Shown here in pieces: positions 35,446 to 45,883 of a DNA stretch of 64,000 nucleotides. The notes beneath the pieces were generated by a model. The model saw only the letters and a program-made list of their open reading frames with translations, was not told where the DNA came from and did no database searches. Every line of letters begins with the position of its first letter. Positions within the stretch are counted from its first letter, which is position 1. The position numbers and the translations under genes are program-made. The stretch is from Leptobrachium leishanense (Eukaryota > Chordata > Amphibia > Anura > Megophryidae): the NCBI GenBank assembly GCA_009667805.1, contig CM019065.1, forward strand, positions 16,938,952 to 17,002,951. Direction: 5' to 3'.

Positions 35446-37084
35446 TGTCATGTGTAGACTGCGATTAATGCAGCAGGTGTGGTTGTGAGTGAAATAGGCA
35501 GGTTGCAGGGTAACTAAAGAGTGAAGTAAACACACAAGAACATAAGAGACATTAACTAAATAAGGATCAGAACTAGAGACACTGGAGGAGACTGGGCACG
35601 ATGGGGAATAGATTAGGGAAGGAGAGGAGATGCAGGAAAAGGAGGTTGAAACAATAGAGGGATGGCTGAAAGTTGTGGGAAGGGAGGTTAAGGAGAACTG
35701 AATATGGGCGCGGTCAGGAAGCAGGAGAAATAAAGGATAACAAGATGAGAATAAGAGACTAGATGTCACATTCAGTCTCAATGGTAGTACCCGGCATGCA
35801 CCGAATAAGACCCTAGTTCGAGTAAAAGCCCCTATACGCAGAGATGCAGGACTCCAATCATGAAACCCATGGCCAGCAGGGACACAACAAATCAACTAGA
35901 TGTCCTGCGTCTAGGACACAAACCAGATAGAATACAAGAGACCTTGGGACGGTAGATGAATTTACTAGACAGTAGGGCAGATCTCAAGACTAACATAAAA
36001 ATGATACAAACAACGATATCCAATAGAGTAGTCAGTGAGAAAGCTAGAAGTCAAAACCAGAATGTTTACCTTATACCGAAGTGGAGATACACAAGCAGAA
36101 AATCCGTTAGCCAGGCCAGAGGGTCAGAACCAAGAGATCGGTCAGAATATGAAACTAGAACGAAGAGAAAACACTGGAACTAATAACATGGAAACAGAAG
36201 ACATAAACTGGAACCTGGGATGCCAAAGAAACAATAGACCGATGAACTAAAGAAATAGAGTAAACAATAAACGTAAACCTTGATCAGACAGAAATAGCAG
36301 GAAGCTCTCAGGAACAAAACTAAGACTGTAGTGATCCAGATGCAAGAGCATTGTGATATGGGCCCATTGCTTTATATAGGAGGAGTGATCAGCCCATATC
36401 CACAACAAAAGATCTAAACAAGCAAACCAAACTGAAACCAAACTTAACTCCTGAGCTGCATCCCAGGGAAAGCAGCATAGGGAAACACATAGGAACCATA
36501 CATAGGGAATACAGAGGGCAGGGAGACAGGGCTGGAACATGGAAAACGTGACAGTAGAGAAGTGAGAGTAGAAATAGACACAAAGGGAACTTAACAGCAC
36601 ATGGGGCAAGCAGTGAATAAAGAATACACTAAACAGATAAACACGGTATCCGGCAGGGAAAAGGCAATAAGAATGGTCTAGAGCAGGGATGGCAAACTTT
36701 TGAGCCCGAGTGCCCAAAATGGATCGATGAACCAACTTATATGTCTCAAAGTGCCAACCCTGCAAATAAACCTGAAGACTGATGATTAATTCTAGAAAAA
36801 CACTTCATACGACTTTCTGAACTATTTGTGCTTCAGTCTTAGAAGAAAAATAAAAAACAAGAAGTTTAACACGTCAGTGTGTAATCGTAGTTCCTATGGT
36901 GACAAACAATACAAAAACAGACATCAGACTCCAGATACATGTATACCCAGACATCAGACCACAAAAGATGCATGTATATCCAAATATCAGACCCCAGAAA
37001 ATACATGTATAACAGTGACGTGCGGTGATGTCAGTGGCTGGTGAGCCACTGGCTAGTATCTGAGCCAGATATACACAGGTTATT

Positions 37085-39540
37085 TAGGTTCAGGTTCAGT
37101 GCTCCCCAAGATCTGGCTGCTCTCAGTGGTCCCCAGGATCTGTCTGATCTCAGTGCACCCCAGGATCTGGCTGCTCTCAGTGCTCCCCAGGATCTGACTG
37201 CTCTCAGTGCTCCCCAGGATCTGGCTCCTCTCGGTGCTCCCCAGGATCTGGCTGATCTCGGTGCTCCCCAGGATCTCACTCATCTCGGTGCTCCCCAGGA
37301 TCTCACTCATCTCGGTGCTCCCCAGGATCTCACTCATCTTGGTGCTCCCCAGGATCTGGCTGATCTCAGAGCTCCCCAGGATCTGGCTGATCTCATAGCT
37401 CCCCAGGATCTGGCTGATCTCAGAGCTCCCCAGGATCTGGCTGATCTCAGAGCTCCACAGGATCTGGCTGATCTCAGAGCTCCACAGGATCTGGCTGATC
37501 TCAGAGCTCCCCAGGATCTGGCTGATCTCAGAGCTCCTCAGGATCTGGCTGATCTCAGAGCTCCCCAGGATCTGGCTGATCTCAGTGCTCCCCAGGATCT
37601 GGCTGATCTCAGAGCTCCCCAGGATCTGGCTGCTCTCAGTGCTCCCCAGGATCTGGCTGATCTCGGTGCTCCCCAGGTCTCACTCATCTAAGTGCTCCCC
37701 AGGATCTCACTCATCTCAGTGCTCCCCAGGATCTGGCTGATCTCAGTGCTCCCCAAGATCTGGCTGATCTCAGTGCCCCCCAGGATCTGGCTGATCTTAG
37801 TGCTCCCCAGGATCTGACTGCTCTCAGAGCTCCCCAGGATCTGGCTGATCTCAGAGCTCCCCAGGATCTGGCTGATCTCAGAGCTCCCCAGGATCTCACT
37901 CATCTCGGTGCTCCCCAGGATATGGCTGATCTCAGTGCTCCACAGGATCTGGCTGATCTCAGAGCTCCACAGGATCTGGCTGATCTCAGAGCTCCCCAGG
38001 ATCTGACTGATCTCAGTGCTCTCCAGGATCTGACTGATCTCAGTGCTTCACAGGATCTGGCTGATCTCAGTGCTCCCCAGGATCTGGCTGATCTCAGAGC
38101 TCCCCAGGATCTGGCTGCTCTCAGTGCTCCCCAGGATCTGGCTGATCTCGGTGCTCCCCAGGTCTCACTCATCTAAGTGCTCCCCAGGATCTCACTCATC
38201 TCAGTGCTCCCCAGGATCTGGCTGATCTCAGTGCTCCCCAAGATCTGGCTGATCTCAGTGCTCCCCAGGATCTGGCTGATCTCAGTGCCCCCCAGGATCT
38301 GGCTGCTCTCAGAGCTCCCCAGGATCTGGCTGATCTCAGAGCTCCCCAGGATCTCACTCATCTCGGTGCTCCCCAGGATATGGCTGATCTCAGTGCTCCA
38401 CAGGATCTGGCTGATCTCAGAGCTCCACAGGATCTGGCTGATCTCAGAGCTCCCCAGGATCTGACTGATCTCAGTGCTCCCCAGGATCTGGCTGATCTCA
38501 GTGCTCCACAGGATCTGGCTGATCTCAGTGCACCCCAGGATCTGGCTGATCTCAGTGCTCCACAGGATCTGGCTGATCTCAGAGCTCCCCAGGATCTGGC
38601 TGATCTCAGAGCTCCCCAGGATCTGGCTGATCTCGGTGCTCCCCAGGTCTCACTCATCTAAGTGCTCCCAGGATCTGGCTGCTCTCAGTGCTCCCCAGGA
38701 TCTGGCTGATCTCAGTGCTCCCCAGGATCTGGCTGATCTTAGTGCTCCCCAGGATCTGACTGCTCTCAGAGCTCCCCAGAATCTGGATGCTCTCAGTGCT
38801 CCCCGGGATCTGGCTGATCTCAGTGCTCCCCAGGATCTGTCTGCTCTCAGTGCTCCCCAGGATCTGGCTGCTCTCAGAGCTCCCCAGGATCTGGCTGCTC
38901 TCAGTGCTCCCCGGGATCTGGCTGATCTCAGTGCTCCCCAGGATCTGTCTGCTCTCAGTGCTCCCCAGGATCTGTCTGCTCTCGGTGCTCCCCAGGATCT
39001 GGCTGATCTCGGTGCTCTCCAGGATCTCGCTGATCTCTGTGCTCCCCAGGATCTCACTCATCTCGGTGCTCCCCAGGATATGGCTGATCTCAGTGCTCCC
39101 CAGGATCTGGCTGATCTCAGTGCTCCCCAGGATCTGACTGCTCTCAGAGCTCCCCAGGATCTGGCTGATCTCAGTGCTCCCAAGGATCTGGCTGATGTCT
39201 GTGCTCCCCAGGATCGCACTCATCTCAGTGTTACCCAGGATCTGTCTGCTCTCAGTGCTCCCCAGGATCTGTCTGCTCTCGGTGCTCCCCAGGATCTGGC
39301 TGATCTCGGTGCTCTCCAGGATCTCGCGGATCTCTGTGCTCCCCAGGATCTCACTCATCTCGGTGCTCCCCAGGATATGGCTGATCTCAGTGCTCCCCAG
39401 GATCTGGCTGATCTCAGTCCTCCCCAGGATCTGACTGCTCTCAGAGCTCCCCAGGATCTGGCTGATCTCAGTGCTCCCCAGGATCTGGCTTCTCTCAGAG
39501 CTCCCCAGGATCTGGCTGCTCTCTCAGGGCTCCCATGGAT
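37085..39540. repeat. 27-bp tandem array, about 90 copies, with higher-order repeats
   Basis: Unit GCTCCCCAGGATCTGGCTGA-TCTCAGT. Being 27 bp it keeps long frames open on both strands (APQDLADLS on +, SEISQILGS on -), up to 415 codons at 38474-39721; these look like repeat by-products. A single-base-deleted unit (CCCCAGGTCTCACTC) recurs at 37676, 38161 and 38646, exactly 485 bp apart, so an 18-unit block was duplicated. A second block recurs with 297 bp spacing (11 units; GGTGCTCTCCAGGATCTCGC at 39011 and 39308). Confidence 0.95.
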
Positions 39541-39799
39541 CTCTTGCTGCTCTCCAAGATGTGCCTCCAGGCACACAGCCACGTGGCACGCCCCTATGAC
39601 TGTCTGTGTCAATCATTGCATGGGAGGCCTGCCTCCCATGGAGACCTTTTTTGAACTGCTTGAGATCAATGGTGCATTCACATTGGTCCAAGCAATGCAA
39701 TTATTTTCAGTGCCTCTCTGAGGCAGGGCTGGCCCAAGCCACTGTGCTGCCTGGAGCGACAGAAGAAATGCTGTTGTCCCCCAAAAAACAAAACATATG

Positions 39800-40392
39800 T
39801 GTTAAACACTGTGATACGCTCACACTGCTCATTACTGTGAGTTTTATGGCTGTGGAGCTCTGTGATACAGTAATGTGCAGTGTGTATGAATGTATCAGAG
39901 CCCCACAGCCATAAAAATTACAATAATGTGCAGTGTGTATGAGTGTATCATGGAGCTCCACAGCATTAAAACTCACAGTAAAGTGCGGTGTGTATGAGCG
40001 TATCACAGAGCTCTGCAGCAATAAAACTCACAGCAATGTGCTGTGTGTCTGAGCATATCACAGAGCTCCGCCGCAATAATACTCACGCTGACACACACAC
40101 TGCACATTACTGTGAGTTTTATTTCTGTGTATCTCTGTGATACACTCATACACACTGCACACTACTGTGGAGCTCTGTGATATGCTCATACACACTGCAC
40201 ATTACTGTGAGTTTTATAGCTGTGGAGCTCTGTGATACACTCATACACGCTGCACATTACTGTGAGTTTTATTGCTGTGGAGCTCTGTGATACAGTAATG
40301 TGCAGTGTGTATGAGTGTATCACAAAGCTCCACAGCAATAAAATTGAGAGGAATATGTGGTGTATATGAGCGTATCACAGAGCTCCACATAT
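39800..40392. repeat. 55-bp minisatellite, block B (mixed orientation)
   Basis: Same unit as block A, in alternating orientation: forward near 39810-39870, reverse 39880-40075, forward 40090-40300, reverse 40290-40390. Lies inside hAT element A. Confidence 0.88.
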
Positions 40393-41334
40393 CCTTCAAT
40401 GCACACACACAAGTCTTTAACTCACACAGTCTCACACAGACTCCCGCACACACTCCCACACACAGTCTCACACACACAGTCTCACACACACAGTCTCACA
40501 CCTGCATGCATGTGTACAGCTCCCCCTCCTCCCACTGCAGAGGGCTGAGTGCCAAACCAACAAGCAGGACTCAGGGACTTTCTGTCTCCTGGCATGGGTT
40601 GGCACACAGACACACACAGGCAGCGAGCGGGACCACACAGGATAAAAGGGGGGGGTTACTTGTGGCCCAGATGCGGGACCCCAGGTCCCCTCCATCTTAC
40701 ACACTGCCCCCCCCCCACTTAAAACTTATGCAGGGCACTTTCCCCCTCCGTCCAACAAGAGATAAACGAAGACTTAGCGTTAAATAGAGCCTGTGTTAGA
40801 GGCAAGTGAAGATATCGGGGTCCTTCGGACTATAGGAACCCCTCATAATATTGGGGTCTCATTGCTTTCTGTAACAATCAGAATGATGGGATTTGCATCC
40901 CAGGTGCTCCTAACAGGATTTTGTGGATGGGCATCAGACACAGACATGCCAGGCGTAAAACTTCTGCACAGGAGACACGTGAACTGCAATTCTCAGAATG
41001 CAGAGGGAGGATAAACACGTACAATCTGGCTGAGCATCATGGGAATTGAAGTCCTCACACAGCCTTTGGCTCCGGAATGGTGATGCTGCACCCCAGGAGA
41101 GGGACGAGCGTCATTCTCCTGGTAAAGCAGCCTGTGTTAGGGTCTTGTTATATGAGGGATGTTTCAGCCTGTAAATCCATCCGGTACCTTATTGTAAGTG
41201 ACAATTTTTTTCTCATTTTCCTGTGTCGTCGCCGTCACCGCGTTGGTTAGAAGCCGAGGAGATGATCAGTTCTCACATTTGTTTTGGCAATTTACCATGT
41301 GAAATGGTTTCCATTGGAATATCCCGATGCTGCG
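40393..41334. other. unassigned interior of hAT A; CACA-rich at 40400-40505
   Basis: A CA-dinucleotide-rich stretch (CACACACAGTCTCACA repeated) then mixed sequence with no recognised domain or exon. Confidence 0.45.
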
Positions 41335-41670
41335 CTGTACATGGCGATAAATGCACGCAGCGCTCTACAGGGCGCTAAATGCACGCAGCGCTCTACAGGG
41401 TGCTAAATGCACGCAGCGCTCTACAGGGTGCTAAATGCACGCAGCGCTCTACAGGGCGATAAATGCACGCCTCGCTCTACAGGGCAATAAATGCACGCAG
41501 CGCTCTACAGGGCGATAAATGCACGCCTCGCTCTACAGGGTGCTAAATGCACGCCTCGCTCTACAGGGCGCTAAATGCATGCAGCGCTCTACAGGGCGCT
41601 AAATGCACGCCTCGCTCTACAGGGCAATAAATGCACGCAGCCCTCTACAGGGCGATAAAAGCACGTGTTT
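41335..41670 (+). repeat. 28-bp tandem repeat, about 12 copies
   Basis: Unit GCTCTACAGGGCGCTAAATG-CACGCAGC with a GCCTC variant at the end. Confidence 0.92.
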
Positions 41671-41889
41671 TATTCCAAGATCCCCAATCCTGTGATTTAC
41701 TGACAGTCACAAAAAGCAGGAGCTTTGTTTATAAGGAGAAATGAACCCGACCAAACAATGCCCTAATACAGAGGCACAGCCTGGGGTATTCAATGTGTAT
41801 TCATTCCTTGGGGTATACAGTATAGGGGCGCTGTCCCACTGAAATATCCAATATGGGGGCTCCGCTTGGAATATGCAAGGTGGGGGGAC

Positions 41890-41974
41890 AGCTCATAGTA
41901 CTCAACACATGGGGTATACAATACAGGGGCTTCCCATGGGGTAAACAATACAGGGCTTCCCATGGGGTAAACAA
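41890..41974 (+). repeat. 26-bp tandem repeat, left part
   Basis: Unit TTCCCATGGGGTATACAATA-CAGGGC (or GTAAACAATA). It is cut by hAT element B at 41975 and continues at 43940. Confidence 0.88.
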
Positions 41975-43939
41975 TAGGGATGAGCCGAACACCCCCGAGT
42001 TCGGTTTGCATTCGAACTCGAACTTTCCAAATGTTCGAATTCGAACTCGAACTCAATAAGTCAATAAGACTCAAAATTCGATTTTTAGAGTGCCCTCCAA
42101 GAGGGCATATATGCTAGATATTTGCCATAAAAGGTGTATGGGGGTCCGGGTAGTGCCCTGGGGGACAGGAAACAAGGACAAAAAGTTTTAAAAAATACAT
42201 TTTTAAAGGGACAGTGAGTTTTCCATGAAATAAGGGTTAAAAATAAAAACGAAAAATTCCTTCAAATATCGTGCCCTTTTGTAGTATTGTGGAAGAGTGC
42301 AGGGTTGGACTCTGCAGTTCAAAAAATTATATAAATGTGGCACAGGCGTCAGTGCAGCCAAATATTGTGCCTTTCATGGCAGCAAGTGCCTTCACACCGT
42401 AACCCTTTTGTGGTATTGTGGAAGAGTTCAGTGGTGGAGGTTTTGTGAATGCAGAAGACATCCCCGATCTATTCCATTACGTCAGCATCAGGGGATTGAT
42501 AGCTGCTGATCCAGGACTGATTCATTTTTATAAATGTCAGCCGGTCTACAGAGTCGGTGGACAGACGCACTCTTTTGTCTGTGACAAAACCTCCAGCGGC
42601 ACTGAACGTCCTTTCAGAAAGCACGCTGGATGAAGGGCAACCTAGTAGTTGCATAGCATATTGGCTAAGTTCTGGCCAGTGATCCAATCTCAACACCCAG
42701 CAAGCCAGTGGATCATCTGCTGGAAAGGTATCCAGGTCTGCCCTTGCCCCTAGGTAGTCTTGCACCATATGGTGAAGACGCTGGCAATGGGTGCCTACAT
42801 TTGATGTCCCTGGGTGTCGTGGACTAAAAAAATTTAAAAAGGCATCAGTCAAGCGGCCCCGGCCTTCACCACTATTCCTCTGATCATCCACAGCTGCAGA
42901 AGCACCTGTGTCATCAATTGGTAGCCTACCAGTGCCTGGAAAGGTGTTACACAAGTGTCGCTTTAGAGCGTCTTCAAGTTTTTTCATCCTGTGCTCCCTC
43001 TGTGCGGGCAGGGTGAGCTCTGCAACTTTACCCTTGTATCGTGGATCAAGAAGGGTTGCCAACCAGTAATGATCCCTCTCCTTGATAGTATGAATCCTGG
43101 GGTCCTTTAGCAGGCTTTGCATAATAAGGGAGCCCATGCAGCGTAGGTTGGAGGTGGCTTTAGCTTCCGAATCTTCCTGCTCAATGAGGAGGAAGACCCC
43201 ATCGTGCACTTCCTCCTCCCAGCCACGTACCCGTCCTTGTGTTTCTGGGCACACAAAACCCTCCCTTGAGGAATCCCTACCTTCAATGCCCCCACTACTC
43301 AAATATTCCTCCTCCTCATCCTCCTCCTGTCTGATCTGAGGAGGACCCGCTGGAATGCTGTCTGCGGAAAGACTGGGGCCTTCAGAGCTAGGGAAGGCCT
43401 CCTCTTCCTCCCGCTGCTCTGCCTCTAGAGCCACATCTATAATTCCCCACAGAGTGTGCTCCAGCAGGAACACTAAAGGAATTGTGTCACTGATGCATGC
43501 ACTGTCCCTGTTCACCATCCTCTTTGCCTCCTCAAATGGTGACAGTACAGTGCATGCATACTTGATCATCAGCCACTGCGGGGGGGGGGGAAACAAGTTG
43601 ACCTGAACCTGTCCTTGTGCCATACTCCCACAGGTACTCGTTGATGGCACTCTGCTGCTTGTGCAGACGCTGCAGCATTGCTAATATCGAGTTCCACGTG
43701 GTGGGCATGTCACAGATCAGACGGTTTGTGGGAAGGTGTAACCTTGTAACCTGTGGTCAGGTGCAAGGCTGTAGCCAATTGCAAGCTACAGGCCAGTGGA
43801 AAAGTGCATTGTGGTCCATTGTGGTGCATTGTGGGCGAACACACGGCAAACAGGCGGAAATGTTCGTAGTCCACGAACATGCGAACAGGCTATGTTCGAT
43901 GTGAACTCCGAACCGATCAAACCGAACAGCTCATCCCTA
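41975..43939 (-). mobile_element. hAT element B (1965 bp)
   Basis: Ends TAGGGATGAGCCGAACA and CCGAACAGCTCATCCCTA are inverted repeats; GTAAACAA (41967-41974) and GTAAACAG (43940-43947) form an 8-bp duplication with one mismatch, cut from the 26-bp repeat. It carries the C-terminal half of a hAT transposase on the minus strand. A second copy of the family is at 53061-57963. Confidence 0.88.
42469..43650 (-). pseudogene. hAT transposase, C-terminal part
   Basis: An open stretch of 393 codons. Near the start, coding similarity (PTTWNSILAMLQRLHKQ on the same strand around 43640-43720) is in another frame, so a frameshift lies near 43620-43650 and the first residues are out of frame. In frame are LLDPRYKGKVAEL, typical of hAT catalytic regions, an acidic insertion, and the C-terminal dimerisation domain with SSSVLSERTFSAAGGFVTDK followed by RVRLSTDSVDRLTFIKMN. 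The N-terminal BED-type finger and the first catalytic acidic residues are absent, so it is not an active enzyme. Confidence 0.85.
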
Positions 43940-44290
43940 GTAAACAGTACAGGGACTTCCCATGGGGTAAACAATACAGGGCTTCCCATGGGGTATACAA
44001 TACAGTGCTTTCCATGGGGTATACAATACAGGGCTTCCCATGGGGTATACAATACAGGGCTTCCCATGGGGTATACAATACAGGGCTTCCCATGGGGTAT
44101 ACAATACAGGGACTTTCCATGGGGTATACAATACAGGGACTTTCCATGGGATATACAATACAGGGCTTCCCATGGGGTAAACAATACAGGGCTTTCCATG
44201 GGGTATACAATACAGGGGCTTCCCATGGGGTATACAATACAGGGGCATCCCATGGGGTTTACAATACAGGGGCATCCCATGGGGTACTTA
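43940..44290 (+). repeat. 26-bp tandem repeat, right part
   Basis: About 13 more copies of the 26-bp unit. The unit and its neighbours read as GYTIQGFPW or similar on + and YCIPHGKP on -; long frames here are repeat artefacts. Confidence 0.92.
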
Positions 44291-45367
44291 TGCAGGGCTC
44301 CACACTACTCGGCTCAATTACCTTCATCCTCTTTCCCCCTCTGTCCCCAGGCTGGGGAAGGGGGCCACTGGCAGCTCCCACCTGTTTTTCCTTCCCCTCC
44401 ATCTCCTGTGCTCTGGGCATCACGGGGTTAAGGCAGGGTTCCCCTCTCTTGGCATCCTCCGGTGTGTGTGGGGGCCTGCACTGGCCACCTACTCCCCCTC
44501 AGAGTCAGACTCTCCGTGAGCATGCAGCCCCGCCAACCTGAGAGCCACGCCCCAACCAATCGCCGGCCGCTATCAGGTGGTGAGAAGGAGTGCTGCACCC
44601 GTCCACCATCTCGGATTATCAACCCGCCGGCGGCAGTGAGTGCAGTGGCAGCAAGGCGAGTTTATGGCTCGCGTGCCAGCACAGAGGGCCCGGCGTGCCA
44701 TAGGTTTGCCATCGCTGGTCTAGAGGCTAAGCAATGGGTCTGGTGGATGGGGATCCTAGATGGGGGCAGAAGCGGGCAGGATGGGGAAGTACCGGTAGAA
44801 TGATGAAATGAATGTCCAGATATATAAACAGAGGATAGTCCAGGAAAGTCTTTGGTGCAATCAGATAGTTCTCAGGAGATTCAGGGAGCTTTCAGACACA
44901 GGTCTTTGCAGTCTGGGACTTCAATGTGGAAGTGGGCTGGGGAAGGCGTAGCTTCCTTAATTGCAGAGCTAATCAAGGGAAGGTGAGCTCAGGTGGGGCT
45001 CCAGGGCTAGAATGTTAGATGCACACAGAAGGTCCAGGAACGTGTATTGTTTATGTTGCAGGGTTTAACGTGGGTGCCAGGGGCCAGAGCGTGGTGACCC
45101 TGACACATTATCAATTCGTTATATTCCATCTAGTTTAGTTTAGTTTTCGTTCCGCTTCAGACAAAATCGACTAGCTATTTCGGAAGTGCTTATGAATAAG
45201 AATAGGTATAATTTCATCCGAATTGCGATTCGGAAGGAAACAAAACGCACATAAGTATACAGTCAGGTCCAGAAATATTGGGACATCGACACAATTCTAA
45301 CATCTTTGGCTCTATACACCACCACAATGGAGTTGGAATGAAACAAACACAATGTGCTTTAACTGCA

Positions 45368-45572
45368 TACTTTTGCTGGTAGGACATTATCACCCATCAT
45401 CCACAGTCACCCACATCTCATCTGATCGCCTGCATACTTTTGCTGGTAGGACATTATCACCCATCATCCACAGTCACCCACATCTCATCTGATCGCCTGC
45501 ATACTTTTGCTGGTAAGACATTATCACCCATTATTCAGACACCCACATCTCATCTGATCATCTGATCGCCTG
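45368..45572 (+). repeat. 67-bp tandem repeats at the LINE 5' end
   Basis: TGCATACTTTTGCTGGTARG recurs at 45364, 45431 and 45498; each unit includes CACCCACATCTCATCTGATC. A fourth, partial unit begins at 45571. Position suggests a monomer-type promoter; that is inference. Confidence 0.85.
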
Positions 45573-45883
45573 CATATTGGTATTTTCTATTTTTTATTTA
45601 TATTTATTTTTGTTTTTCTCCACCATTTGCTTTGCTAATTAGCATGTGAATCTCCTACCCTATTGACACAGCCCATCCAGCTTCAGGTGTTTACCTTCTA
45701 ACTGCCTGAATGCAATCAGCCCGCCCTATATCACTACTATCCCAGGCTCTTTGAGCCAGGCTCTGAGTGTCATTTGCAAGTGGCATTTTTAAGTGGACAT
45801 ACAGAGTTGTTTCCTGGAGTTGCGGGACTGGAGGAAGGAACTGCAAGGCCCACTTTTACTCTGGGTAAACGCTCGTCTATATC

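Larger units (their letters stand above)
36684..44717. mobile_element. hAT element A (8.0 kb, loaded with minisatellites)
   Basis: Termini CAGGGATGGCAAACTTTTGA and AGGTTTGCCATCGCTG are inverted repeats; GTCTAGAG at 36676-36683 and 44718-44725 is a perfect 8-bp target-site duplication, diagnostic of hAT-type insertion. The interior holds the 27-bp array (37085-39540), a 55-bp satellite block, a 28-bp array and a 26-bp array that is itself split by hAT element B. No transposase of its own is seen, so it moved in trans. Confidence 0.88.
35446..45105. mobile_element. solo LTR, split by hAT element A
   Basis: TGTCATGTGTAG at 35446 and GACCCTGACA ending at 45105 are TG...CA ends; CATTA at 35441-35445 and 45106-45110 is a 5-bp target-site duplication. 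Without the hAT insert (and one copy of its duplication) the LTR is about 1.6 kb. Similarity to the LTR at 18828 is in inverse orientation. No internal retroviral region remains, consistent with LTR-LTR recombination. Confidence 0.85.

Noticed and set aside
38474..39721. 415-codon leucine-rich-repeat-like frame
   Set aside because: The 27-bp array generates 9-residue peptide repeats in several frames on both strands, with internal frame switches at 1-bp deletions; no start context, domain edge or splice site supports a protein.
40241..40787. Reading frames over the CA-rich and satellite sequence on both strands
   Set aside because: Composition is dominated by CACACA and the 55-bp unit; no recognisable domain or splice support.
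43796..44541. Two frames of more than 200 codons on + and several on -
   Set aside because: They run across the hAT B end into the 26-bp array; the repeated YTIQGFPWG/CIPHGKP peptides are array translation.
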